Origin: Roseateles terrae
GTDB taxonomy: Bacteria > Pseudomonadota > Gammaproteobacteria > Burkholderiales > Burkholderiaceae_C
Reading direction: 5' to 3'
NCBI RefSeq assembly: GCF_014192155.1
Contig: NZ_JACHXO010000002.1
Span: forward strand, 434,001 to 498,000
Length of the DNA stretch: 64,000 bases
Under the pieces are notes generated by a model. It saw nothing but the letters and a program-made list of their open reading frames with translations, did not search any database and was not told where the DNA came from. Each line of letters begins with the position of its first letter. Positions within the stretch are counted from its first letter, which is position 1. Positions 1-7,319 of this stretch are shown one piece after another. Made by a program: the position numbers and the translations under genes.

Positions 1-109
1 AGGGAGGATCCGGCGCGGAACCGTCGCGTCACCCGTTCCAAGGACGGGGACGACAGCGGGAACGCCAGGAGAACGGCAAAGAGAACGACAGCGGGGCCAA
101 TAGCCGCGA
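1..109. other. Window edge, no gene seen
   Basis: I see no supported gene here. The first 15 bases contain GAGGATCCGGCGCGG, which resembles the core AGGATCSGCGCC of the tandem repeat array at 2036-2179, so this may be another copy of the same intergenic repeat family. The flanking gene is not in the window. Confidence 0.3.
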
Positions 110-979
110 TCAGTCGCCGCCTTGGGACACCGCCACGTACTCGCGCAGTTCCTGGCTCACTCGCGGGGGCGGCACCGGCGACGACTTGAGCTCGACGCCT
201 TCGGGGAACTGCTCCAGGTCATAGGCCTTCTGTTCGGCGGCCGAGATCACGCCGTTTTCATTGCTGTCGGCCGGTGCGTAGATCAGGTTGGGCACCAGCG
301 ACACCGTGGAAGCGGAACTGGCGCTGGACGCTTCCGTGGTCGCCGGCGTGGCCGCTGGCGTGGCCGCTGGCGTGGCCGTGGCCGACGGTCTAGCCGAACC
401 AGATGCAGATGCAGATGCAGAAGCAGCTGAAGTCGTGGATGTAGACCCCGTGGGGGCACCAGCGCCGCTCTCTGTGGCTGGTGCGGTGCCCGTTGCGGCT
501 GGTGCGGCGCCCGTTGCGGCTGGAGCGGCGGCTGTTGCGGCGGGCGCTCGAGCAGTCGAAGCCGGTGCGCCGCCACTGGCGGCAGGCACTACGGGCGCGA
601 CGCCAGCGGCGGCGGCGCGTGCCGGCGCCGGGCTGTTGGCCACCGCAGGCGGGACGGCTGTGGCCGCATTGACCGGCGGATTGGTGGCGGTAGCCGGGGC
701 GACCGACGCAGCGGAACCGACCGCGGCGTCTTCGGCGCCTATGGCGATGGAAGTCGAACCGGCGTCCGTTCTGGCCGCTTTGGCCGAAGCCGGGACCGTT
801 GTCGGACGTACCGGGGTCGACGCCTCACGCGCCGCGAGCGACGTGGCAGCGGCGGACAAAGTGACGACCGCAGAGGCTTCGGGAGCCTCCGCGGCATTGA
901 CGGACTCCTGCTCGCGGCTGCGCAGCGGCGCAGCGCTGGAAGCGGAGCTGGTCGCGGTTGTTGCGAGAGCAGAGATCAT
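110..979 (-). CDS. Low-complexity Ala/Thr/Pro/Ser protein with one C-terminal EF-hand loop
   Basis: I do not recognise this protein family. The 289-residue product is about three quarters Ala/Ser/Thr/Pro, with short internal repeats: a heptad AAPAATG copied near the middle, then runs of SA and ATPA. Near residues 235-250 it contains DSNENGVISAAE, which fits the 12-residue EF-hand loop with D/N/N ligands at positions 1, 3 and 5, Gly at 6, Ile at 8 and Glu at 12. One Ca2+ site is therefore plausible. There is no convincing signal peptide; the N-terminus reads MISALATTATSS. A good ribosome site (GGAGG, 7 nt before ATG) supports the start. The gene stands alone. The coding-like start signal and the ordered C-terminus argue that it is real despite its composition, but its role is unknown. 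Confidence 0.6.
   Translation of the reverse strand: MISALATTATSSASSAAPLRSREQESVNAAEAPEASAVVTLSAAATSLAAREASTPVRPTTVPASAKAARTDAGSTSIAIGAEDAAVGSAASVAPATATNPPVNAATAVPPAVANSPAPARAAAAGVAPVVPAASGGAPASTARAPAATAAAPAATGAAPAATGTAPATESGAGAPTGSTSTTSAASASASASGSARPSATATPAATPAATPATTEASSASSASTVSLVPNLIYAPADSNENGVISAAEQKAYDLEQFPEGVELKSSPVPPPRVSQELREYVAVSQGGD
480..545. repeat. 21-bp tandem repeat inside the EF-hand protein gene
   Basis: Two near-identical 21-bp units, GTGCGGYGCCCGTTGCGGCTG, are followed by a degenerate third. They encode the AAPAATG heptad repeats of the surrounding gene. A second, 12-bp repeat (GGCGTGGCCGCT) lies at about 349-378 and a 6-bp repeat (AGATGC) at about 400-420. All keep the reading frame. 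Confidence 0.8.
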
Positions 980-1262
980 GATGTGCCTCCACGAAGGATT
1001 CCGCGGAATCGGCCAGCGGATGCCGGGCGGGAACGCTTCCCGCCTGCTTACCTTTTCAGGGCATGTTCGGTTTTTCGGCCATGTCTCGGACGACTTTAGG
1101 GCGATTTATGAAACCGACACACTTTTTTTCCGCCAGTTGAATGGAGTGGGCAGTTTGTCGCGCCGCAGTGCCCCATCTCGCCGCAGATAAAGGGTTAACC
1201 CTGACCCCTTCAGTGAAGTCGCAGGCGGCCAAGAGGGGCCTGCCCTGTCGCGCGGGGCATCG

Positions 1263-1934
1263 TCACAGCACCGCGTAACGTCCCGGCCTGTGGTTCACAG
1301 CAATGAACAGATTCATCACCACCGCCGCCAGCACCGAGTAGGCCACGCGCTCCGGTGAGATCACCGTCAAGGCCAGCAGCACGATGGCGCAGTCCATGGC
1401 CATCTGTACCTTGCCAGCGCGCCAGCCCCTGGCTTTTTGCAGATACAGCGACACGATGGTGGCACCGCCCAGGCTGGCGCGGTGCCGAGCCAGGAACAGG
1501 CAGCCCGAGCCCAGCAGCAAGCCGCCCAGCACCGCCGCATAGGCCGGGTGGAGCCGGTCGATGGCGAAAAGGCGCGGCGAGAACTCGGTCATCAGCGACA
1601 GCAGCGCAATCGAGATGAAGGTCTTGATCGTGAATTCCCGGCCCATGCGCGTCCAGGCGAACCAGTAAAACGGCAGGTTGATCAGGAAGAACAGCCGGCC
1701 CAGGCTGACGTCGGTCGCGTAGTGCAACACGAACGCGGCGCCCGCGGTGCCGCCGGTCAGCAGGCCCGCCTGGGCGAACAGGATCAGGGCCAGCGACACG
1801 AACAGCGTGCCAGTGAAAATCGCCTGGGCATCCTCAAACAGGGTATGTGAGCGGATGGTCAGGTCATCCATCGTCACCGTCGCCGGGGTGGTGGCAGCGG
1901 CATCGACGGGGAGGTGCAGGGGTCGGTCACTCAT
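1263..1934 (-). CDS. YitT family integral membrane protein
   Basis: This 223-residue protein has about five to six hydrophobic segments after a roughly 35-residue cytoplasmic N-terminus. It carries the signature of the YitT/DUF161 family, including LTGGTAGAAFVLHYAT near residue 60, a following LINLPFYWFAW segment, and a later segment with LGGATIVSLYLQ. YitT proteins are inner-membrane proteins usually described as putative transporters; the substrate is not established. The gene is monocistronic and followed by the end of the EF-hand protein gene after about 280 bp. The start ATG at 1934 fits the family N-terminus, but no strong ribosome site is visible. Function beyond family membership is not inferable. 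Confidence 0.85.
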   Translation of the reverse strand: MSDRPLHLPVDAAATTPATVTMDDLTIRSHTLFEDAQAIFTGTLFVSLALILFAQAGLLTGGTAGAAFVLHYATDVSLGRLFFLINLPFYWFAWTRMGREFTIKTFISIALLSLMTEFSPRLFAIDRLHPAYAAVLGGLLLGSGCLFLARHRASLGGATIVSLYLQKARGWRAGKVQMAMDCAIVLLALTVISPERVAYSVLAAVVMNLFIAVNHRPGRYAVL

Positions 1935-2035
1935 CCCGTAGACGAAGCAGAAAACGTGCCGGCGAGTATCCCCCGGGAGAACCCTGATGTGAGTCGGGCC
2001 GGCGCTCTAATTTCCGGGAACGGCGCTCATCCTGC

Positions 2036-2179
2036 GCAGTGCGCGAAGGATCGGCGCCGCGTCCGCAAAGCGGGATGATCCGCGCCACGTGCGCAGCGCG
2101 GGAAGGATCGGCGCCATCAAGGCAGCGCGGCGAGGATCGGTGCCAGCTCCGCAGAGGGGAAGGATCCGCGCCGTCTCCA
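2036..2179. repeat. Array of five imperfect 28-29 bp tandem repeats
   Basis: Five units lie at 2036-2064, 2065-2092, 2093-2121, 2122-2150 and 2151-2179. Each begins GCAGNGSGG-like and contains the core AGGATCSGCGCC. The units differ from each other at several positions. The array sits between the start of the YitT gene and the end of the permease gene. There are no spacers of unrelated sequence, so it is not a CRISPR array. It could be a protein-binding array or a remnant of repeat expansion. Confidence 0.8.
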
Positions 2180-2223
2180 CCGGGCCGCCGTCCCGACCGG
2201 ATCACTTCAGTGCACCGTCGCGG

Positions 2224-4134
2224 TCACTGTCTCGGCAGCAGCCCTAGCACTTCCTCGAAGGAATAGGCGGTGTGATGCGCGCGGCCGTTGCCAATCGGGT
2301 CATGGGTCGCCTGCCCCGGTGGCATCACCATCACCACCTGTGCCGATGGCAACTGAGCGAGGCACTCATTCAGCAGCCGGGCCTCTTCCGCATCGTGCTC
2401 CTGCACCGACGCGCCCACCACAAACACGGTGCCGATCGCCTCCAGCTTGGCCTCGTCAGGCGGGCCGGTGAGTTCTTCGGCGGTGACGTGCCGGGCGTCG
2501 AGGCGGCTGTCCCGCAGCACCCGCACCAGAATCTCCGCCACCAGATGGGCCGACCGGCCGCCCATGCTGATGCACAGCATCACCGAGCCGGCCGGCACAT
2601 CCAGGGCCCCCTGCCAGCGCCCTTCCGTCTGCAGGCGTTCCTGGCGCAGACGCATGCCCAGGTCGGCGCCGTCCAGCACCGCTGCCTTGCGACGGCGCGG
2701 CACGGGGCTGTGCGTCAACGTGGCGAAGACCTGCACGATGACCTGCTGAGCCGCCAGGCGTTGATCCGGGGTGATCAGGTTCTGCTCGAAATCATGACGG
2801 GCCAGTTCCAGGGCAGGCATCACCACCTTGTCGCAATAGCGAGCCAGCGTGCGGCGCTTCAGGTAGGCGCGAGCGTCGGCCAGGATTTCAACCGCATCGC
2901 CGCTGAGGCTGCGCTGGTAGAAGCGCTGGGACATGTCGAGCGCCGGCGCATCACCCAGCAGCACGTCCAGGAACGACAGCGCCGGCACATGGCGGCCGGC
3001 CACCACCAGGCAGAGCGTCAGCGGCGTGGACAGCAGCAGGCCGACCGGCCCCCAGAGCGCGCTCCAGAAAATCGCGGAGACCACGACCGAGAACGGCGAC
3101 AGCCCGGTGGCATGACCGTAAAGCTGCGGCTCGATCACATGCGCGACGATGACTTCCACCGCCAGGAAGATCAGCAACGTAGAGATCATCAGATCCCAGC
3201 CGGGGGCCATGGCGGCCGACATCACGCCCGCACAGAGCGCCGCGGCGGGGAAACCAACGTACGGGATGAATCGCAGCAATCCGGCCAGCACCGCCCAGAT
3301 GGTGGCGTGCGGCACATGGGTGGCGTAGAGCAGCAGGCCGATCACCAAGCCCACGCCGACGTTCACCAGGAATTGCGAGACGAAGTAGCGGGACAGCCGC
3401 TGGCCGGCGTCATTGAACGCGGCTGTGGCGGCGCGCACGTCGTGGCCGCCAACGAGGCGGATCAGCCGGTCGCGCAGCGCGTCCTGCTCCAGCAGCGCGA
3501 AGATCAGCACCAGCACCACGATACCCACCACCCCGACAGGTCCCCAGACAGCGGCCAGCATTTGCCGGATGAGGGAAGCGCTGGTGTCAGGTTTGGTGTC
3601 GCTGGTGCCGGAGGGGCGATCACCGGGATCGCCGGCGTCGGCACGATCGCCCACATCCGCCGGGGCTGCGAGGTCACCGATCATGCGTCCGGCGCGGCCC
3701 TGCGCCTGCTGAAGCTGATCCAGCGTCATCATGCGCAGCCGCGTGACCTTGGTTCGCACGTTCTCCTCATACGCGGGCAACTCCCGCGACAGCGCGCTGA
3801 GCTGCATCACCAGCACCATCGCGATGCCGCTCACCACCAGTCCGGCCAGTGCGAGGGTGCCGATGGCGGCGGTGGTTTGGTTCAGTCCCAGGCTGCGCAG
3901 CTTGCGGACGACCGGTGCCATCAGGAAACTCAGCATCGCAGCGAGGGTGATGGGCTCCAGCACTTCCCGGCCCAGGTACAGCACCGCCAGGACGCCGAGG
4001 CCGACCAGCAGTTTCACGGGGAGCGGGGTGGGCGACGTCGGAGGCGGCGAAGGGGGTGGCAAGGGATGTTGATGCGAAGGTAGCCGCGGCAAAGGCTGAT
4101 GCAGCGATGGCTGCGACGGCGTCGGCCCGCTCAT
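2224..4134 (-). CDS. AI-2E family transporter fused to a C-terminal cobalamin-binding-like domain
   Basis: The 636-residue product starts at ATG 4134, whose ATGA overlaps the stop of the upstream acetyltransferase gene; an in-frame ATG further upstream lies inside that gene and was not used. Residues 1-40 are Pro-rich and cytosolic. Residues about 40-390 form the multi-span AI-2E/UPF0118 permease domain, with paired N-terminal helices, a soluble loop (about 130-190) and the family motif LLRFIPYVGFP. Residues about 400-636 are a soluble extension. It has a helical part (YCDKVVMPALELA) followed by an alternating beta/alpha stretch around residues 520-630 (VMLCISMGGRSAHLVAEIL) that resembles the B12-binding-like modules attached to some AI-2E proteins. 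The usual cobalamin His motif DxHxxG is not visible. The substrate is unknown. Confidence 0.85.
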   Translation of the reverse strand: MSGPTPSQPSLHQPLPRLPSHQHPLPPPSPPPTSPTPLPVKLLVGLGVLAVLYLGREVLEPITLAAMLSFLMAPVVRKLRSLGLNQTTAAIGTLALAGLVVSGIAMVLVMQLSALSRELPAYEENVRTKVTRLRMMTLDQLQQAQGRAGRMIGDLAAPADVGDRADAGDPGDRPSGTSDTKPDTSASLIRQMLAAVWGPVGVVGIVVLVLIFALLEQDALRDRLIRLVGGHDVRAATAAFNDAGQRLSRYFVSQFLVNVGVGLVIGLLLYATHVPHATIWAVLAGLLRFIPYVGFPAAALCAGVMSAAMAPGWDLMISTLLIFLAVEVIVAHVIEPQLYGHATGLSPFSVVVSAIFWSALWGPVGLLLSTPLTLCLVVAGRHVPALSFLDVLLGDAPALDMSQRFYQRSLSGDAVEILADARAYLKRRTLARYCDKVVMPALELARHDFEQNLITPDQRLAAQQVIVQVFATLTHSPVPRRRKAAVLDGADLGMRLRQERLQTEGRWQGALDVPAGSVMLCISMGGRSAHLVAEILVRVLRDSRLDARHVTAEELTGPPDEAKLEAIGTVFVVGASVQEHDAEEARLLNECLAQLPSAQVVMVMPPGQATHDPIGNGRAHHTAYSFEEVLGLLPRQ

Positions 4135-4601
4135 GCCGCACCTGCCCGCTTCCGCATGAAGACGCTGTTCGGGTCGTCGACGTAGTCGCCGAAGGAGCCG
4201 CAACGGCGGTAGCCGAGGCGTTCATAAAGGCCAATGGCATCGTGCTGGAGGTAGCCGGTTTCCAGCGTGAATTCGAAGATGCCCCGGGCTTGCGCCTCGG
4301 CTTCCAGCAGTGCCAGCAGCCCACGTGCAATGCCCTGCCCACGATGGCTAGGCAAGGTGTACATGCGCTTGAGCTCGCCATACTCGGCGCCGACCACGAT
4401 GGCCCCACAGGCCACGGCGGCGCCCTGCCCGTCTCGCGCCACGGCAAACAACACGTTGGGCGCGGACAGCGCCGCCATGTCGATGCCGTGATGACTCTCC
4501 GCGGGATACAGCGGGACCTGGTAGGCATCCAGCGCTTCGATGAGCGCGATGACCTCCGGCTGCGCAGCCGGTTCGAGCGAGACGGTGATGTCGGTGGGCA
4601 T
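4131..4601 (-). CDS. GNAT family N-acetyltransferase
   Basis: This 156-residue, single-domain GNAT enzyme should transfer an acetyl group from acetyl-CoA to an amine. The acetyl-CoA pyrophosphate loop is HRGQGIARGLL (residues about 86-96), preceded by beta-strand 4 with ELKRMYTLP and followed by the C-terminal motif AIGLYERLGYRRCG. This pattern (L-Y-E-R-L-G-Y) is typical of small GNATs; the acceptor substrate cannot be read. It is the third gene of a minus-strand run, 80 bp after the macrodomain gene, and overlaps the permease gene by 4 bp, so translation of the two is probably coupled. Confidence 0.9.
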   Translation of the reverse strand: MPTDITVSLEPAAQPEVIALIEALDAYQVPLYPAESHHGIDMAALSAPNVLFAVARDGQGAAVACGAIVVGAEYGELKRMYTLPSHRGQGIARGLLALLEAEAQARGIFEFTLETGYLQHDAIGLYERLGYRRCGSFGDYVDDPNSVFMRKRAGAA

Positions 4602-4681
4602 GGCAGCCGGAGCACGGGCGCTGACGCCCGGGGATGCGGGAATGAGGTGGGGCGGAGTCTAAGGGGTTTCGGTGACAGGCA

Positions 4682-5236
4682 TCAGGCCGGGGCGGAAGGG
4701 CCGAGCAACGATTCGTAGACAGCCAGATCATTGTCGGAGAAGCAGCAGAAGGTGACGTCTAGGTTCGTCGGGCCGGCTGGGTCCATCGGGTCGGCCGGGT
4801 TCGCCTCCAGCCAGGCCCTCACCGTCGCGACCGCCACCTGGGCGGCCGCCTCCACCGGATAACCGTAGGAGCCGGTGCTGATGCTGGGAAAAGCGATCGA
4901 GCGGATGGCATGAGGCCGCGCGAGATCCAGGCTGCGGATGTAGCAGCTGCGCAGGAGCTCTGGCTCGCCATCGCGGCCGCCGCGCCAGACAGGACCCACG
5001 GTGTGGATGACGTAGCGCGCCGGCAGTCGAAATCCAGCGGTGATCTTGGCCTGCCCGGCCCGACAGCCGTGGAGCTGTCGGCAAGCTTCCAGCAATTGGG
5101 GGCCTGCCGCACGGTGGATGGCGCCATCCACGCCGCCGCCGCCCAGCAGCGACGAATTCGCGGCGTTGACAATCGCGTCCACGTCGAGAGTAACGATGTT
5201 GGCGCGGCGCGCTTGCAGGGTGCGCTGTGGGTGCAT
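4682..5236 (-). CDS. Macrodomain ADP-ribose hydrolase (YmdB-like)
   Basis: The 184-residue protein is one macrodomain covering almost the whole chain. The distal ribose and catalytic loop is present as [19 protein letters not shown] (residues about 24-42), and the diphosphate loop as [10 protein letters not shown] (residues about 118-127). These match the MacroD/YmdB subgroup, which removes acetyl or ADP-ribose groups (O-acetyl-ADP-ribose deacetylase, mono-ADP-ribosyl hydrolase). The gene lies 21 bp downstream of the NrtR-like regulator and is probably co-transcribed with it. Together with kptA on the other side of the regulator, it suggests work on ADP-ribose products, possibly ADP-ribose phosphate or ADP-ribosylated RNA; that part is inference. 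Confidence 0.9.
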   Translation of the reverse strand: MHPQRTLQARRANIVTLDVDAIVNAANSSLLGGGGVDGAIHRAAGPQLLEACRQLHGCRAGQAKITAGFRLPARYVIHTVGPVWRGGRDGEPELLRSCYIRSLDLARPHAIRSIAFPSISTGSYGYPVEAAAQVAVATVRAWLEANPADPMDPAGPTNLDVTFCCFSDNDLAVYESLLGPSAPA

Positions 5237-5257
5237 GGTGATCTCCGTCCAGGCCCT

Positions 5258-5983
5258 TCACTGTTCGCCGCGAGGGCTGAAGGTGCGCGGAAAGAAAACC
5301 GGCAAGGCGCGATCCTTCAGGCGATAGCCCATGGGGGGCCGGTAAGCGGAGCTTTCGACCACACCCACTTCCTCCAGGAAGTCGGCGGCAAGCATCCGCG
5401 TGCGAAATCCACTCTTGTCGACGGGCCGCCCGAGCACGATCTCGTACATCTTCTGAAGCTGCGGCAGTGTGAACGGCTCGGTCAGCAGAAAAGCGGGGAG
5501 CGAGGTGTATTCCACCTTGCTTCGCAGCCGGTCCACCGCGGCTCGAAGAATCTCGTCGTGATCAAACGCCAGGGAGGGGGACGCGAGGACCTCATCGGCA
5601 TCGAACCAGTTCACGTCCGCCGCATTCGCGCCTTTGGACAGTTGCACGGCTTGAGCCGGCATCAAAGCAAAGTACGCATGGGTGGCGGACCAGCCGCGTG
5701 GGTCCCGGGTGGCACTGCCCCAACTGCCCAGTTGCTCGAGATACGGGCTGCGGACCGAGGTCTTGTCGAGCAGCTTACGGCGGGCGCAAGCGAGCAGGTT
5801 GGCGTCCTGGTCAATGTCCACATAGCCGCCGGGCAGCGCCCACTGACCCGGGAATGGCTCGCCTCGGCCGGAGGGGCGCTGCACCAGCAGCACTTTCAAC
5901 GCTTCGTTCAGGACGGTGAATATGACGACATCCACCGTGGTGAAGGGGCGGGGGAAGTCGGAGGGAGCACTGGGTTTGGCCAT
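5258..5983 (-). CDS. NrtR-like Nudix-fold transcriptional regulator with degenerate Nudix box
   Basis: The 241-residue protein starts at ATG 5983 (MAKPSAPSDFPRP); an earlier in-frame start would add 28 unrelated residues. Residues about 10-150 form a Nudix fold, with GQWALPGGYVDID opening the Nudix box. The box then reads ARRKLLDKTSV where active hydrolases have ARRELxEETGV, so the metal-binding Glu residues are lost. Residues about 155-240 form a winged-helix region ending in YRLKDRALPVFFPR. This arrangement is the NrtR family of NAD-metabolism regulators, in which the Nudix domain binds ADP-ribose as effector. It is divergent from kptA with a 114 bp gap containing two odd-centred palindromes, which fits direct control of kptA and of the macrodomain operon. 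Confidence 0.85.
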   Translation of the reverse strand: MAKPSAPSDFPRPFTTVDVVIFTVLNEALKVLLVQRPSGRGEPFPGQWALPGGYVDIDQDANLLACARRKLLDKTSVRSPYLEQLGSWGSATRDPRGWSATHAYFALMPAQAVQLSKGANAADVNWFDADEVLASPSLAFDHDEILRAAVDRLRSKVEYTSLPAFLLTEPFTLPQLQKMYEIVLGRPVDKSGFRTRMLAADFLEEVGVVESSAYRPPMGYRLKDRALPVFFPRTFSPRGEQ

Positions 5984-6055
5984 GGTGGACTGTTTTCGGG
6001 AATGGGGCGGGACCGCGTCAATGCAAAGAACAACTTGCCTGGGCGCACAATTCGT

Positions 6056-6066
6056 TGTACTGTACA
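6056..6066. promoter_or_regulatory. Candidate operator TGTACTGTACA between regulator and kptA
   Basis: TGTAC-T-GTACA is a perfect 11 bp odd-centred inverted repeat in the divergent gap of the NrtR-like gene and kptA. A second one, GTTC-A-GAAC, lies at 6080-6088. Both sit just upstream of the kptA start, where a repressor would act. NrtR operators differ between lineages, so assignment to this regulator is inference from position. Confidence 0.4.
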
Positions 6067-6097
6067 TCTTTCATAAGACGTTCAGAACAACTAAATA

Positions 6098-6649
6098 GTG
6101 ACGACACCTATCAAGCTGACGTCGATCAGCAAATTCCTCAGCCTGGTGCTTCGCCATCAGCCGCAGGAGATCGGCCTGGTGCTGGATCCCGCCGGCTGGG
6201 CTCGCGTGGATGAACTGCTTCAAAAGCTGGCGGCAGCGGGATGGCCGGTGTCCATGACGCAGTTGAGGGAGGTCGTCGAGACCAACGACAAGAAGCGGTT
6301 CACTTTCAATGAAGATGAAAGCCTCATCCGTGCCAGTCAGGGCCACTCCATCGCCATCGACCTGGATCTGCCGGTGGTGACACCACCGCCGGTGCTATAT
6401 CACGGCACGGCGACCCGCTTCCTGGCAGCCATCATGAGCGAAGGACTTGATCGCCGGTCACGGCAGCATGTGCACCTCACCGAAAGCGTCGATACAGCTT
6501 TGTCGGTGGGAAGCCGTTACGGCGCGCCAGTACTGCTGAAGATCGACGTTCAGCGGATGGTCAGTGCCGGACATCAATTCCGATGCTCGGCCAATGGCGT
6601 CTGGTTGGTGGATGGTGTGCCACCGGAGTTCATACAGCCAGACGCCTGA
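6098..6649 (+). CDS. kptA: RNA 2'-phosphotransferase, Tpt1/KptA family
   Basis: The 183-residue product aligns by eye along its full length with E. coli KptA. These enzymes remove an internal RNA 2'-phosphate using NAD+, giving ADP-ribose 1''-2''-cyclic phosphate and nicotinamide. The N-terminal winged-helix lobe contains SKFLSLVLRH and the C-terminal lobe the NAD-binding YHGTATRFL. The catalytic Arg-His-Arg-Arg set of the family is present as R19, H20, R67 and R122 (in SRQHVHLTES). The start is a GTG with a weak ribosome site. Bacteria lack tRNA splicing that would make the classical substrate, so the natural role is unsettled. The neighbours, a macrodomain and an ADP-ribose-type regulator, fit handling of its by-product. 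Confidence 0.95.
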   Translation: MTTPIKLTSISKFLSLVLRHQPQEIGLVLDPAGWARVDELLQKLAAAGWPVSMTQLREVVETNDKKRFTFNEDESLIRASQGHSIAIDLDLPVVTPPPVLYHGTATRFLAAIMSEGLDRRSRQHVHLTESVDTALSVGSRYGAPVLLKIDVQRMVSAGHQFRCSANGVWLVDGVPPEFIQPDA

Positions 6650-6720
6650 CCTGGGCCAGGCGTTTCAGCCAGGCCCGCCGGCTTCCACCAATTGGTCAAC
6701 GTGCCGCGCCAAGTAGCTCT

Positions 6721-7050
6721 TCAACGGATCAGGGCTGGTGACCATCCCGCGACCAATCGCTGAAGCCCTGCACCCGCATCGTCAGCAAAGCACGTTGACG
6801 CACGCAGCCAGAAAACGATGACTCGCGGCTCAGCCAGAGTTTGAGCAAGCGCCAGGAAAGTTTCCACACGGGCAGGATCGCCGGTGAGGAAGGACTGCCC
6901 ACCCAGTTCCTGAGCGGCTGCATGGATCAGGGCCGGCGATTCGTAGTCGTCATATCCCTGATCAGGCGGCCAAGGCGTGCCGGGCTCAATGCGAGGGGGA
7001 AGGGAGCGACTCAGAATGTCGAATGACTGTCGCAGTGTCTCTATCCGCAT
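6721..7050 (-). CDS. Hypothetical protein
   Basis: I do not recognise this 109-residue product. I start it at ATG 7050 (MRIETLRQSFDIL); longer forms would run into the partial tRNA-Ser repeat. It has no signal peptide or membrane segment. The composition looks like a small soluble protein, with an Ala/Leu-rich helix near ETFLALAQTLAEPRVIVFWL. No clear ribosome site is seen. It lies just outside the left direct repeat of the accessory island and ends about 70 bp from the end of kptA, convergent with it. Confidence 0.5.
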   Translation of the reverse strand: MRIETLRQSFDILSRSLPPRIEPGTPWPPDQGYDDYESPALIHAAAQELGGQSFLTGDPARVETFLALAQTLAEPRVIVFWLRASTCFADDAGAGLQRLVAGWSPALIR

Positions 7051-7076
7051 CAGTGTCAGCGACTCGGAAGACAACA

Positions 7077-7104
7077 AAAAAGCCAGTCTCTCGACTGGCT
7101 TTTT
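7077..7104 (-). terminator. Duplicated rho-independent terminator
   Basis: A perfect 12-bp stem AAAAAGCCAGTC with a TCTC loop (TCTC/GAGA) and a flanking T/A run, identical to the hairpin downstream of the real tRNA-Ser at 10068-10095. It works symmetrically on both strands. Confidence 0.75.
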
Positions 7105-7128
7105 GCGGCCCGGTGACTCCGGACAATT

Positions 7129-7189
7129 TAGCGGGAAGGGTGGATTCGAACCCCCGGTAGTGGTTCGCCCTGCGCCGGATTTCGAGTCA
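7129..7189 (-). pseudogene. Partial tRNA-Ser (3' two-thirds, CCA mutated to CTA)
   Basis: The T arm, variable arm and anticodon loop of tRNA-Ser(CGA) are recognisable, but the D arm and 5' acceptor strand are missing. The encoded 3' CCA is CTA here, and a substitution breaks the anticodon stem, so it cannot make a functional tRNA. It is the left copy of the direct repeat. Confidence 0.85.
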
Positions 7190-7319
7190 CCCCAATTTCT
7201 CAATAAAGTCAGCCACTTAGAAATATTTCCTTTCCGCAACCGGCCTGCCCATAGGAACTCCAACCCTATGCACCTCGGCCTGCCCCCTCACGTGTGCGGA
7301 GTAGATTTGCAGCCTGCTC

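Larger units (their letters stand above)
7075..7189. repeat. Left 115-bp direct repeat: tRNA-Ser 3' part plus terminator
   Basis: This stretch matches 10067-10182 with about five substitutions and two single-base indels. It covers the tRNA-Ser terminator, the short spacer and the tRNA from its 3' end through the anticodon loop. The homology stops sharply at 7189. The arrangement looks like an old attachment-site or segmental duplication bounding the accessory region. Confidence 0.85.

Noticed and set aside
2036-2179. CRISPR array
   Set aside because: Units are directly adjacent and degenerate, with no unique spacers and no cas gene nearby.
1927-2205. Minus-strand open frame across the repeat array
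   Set aside because: It is made of Arg/Pro/Ser repeats from the array itself and overlaps the YitT start; no ribosome site.
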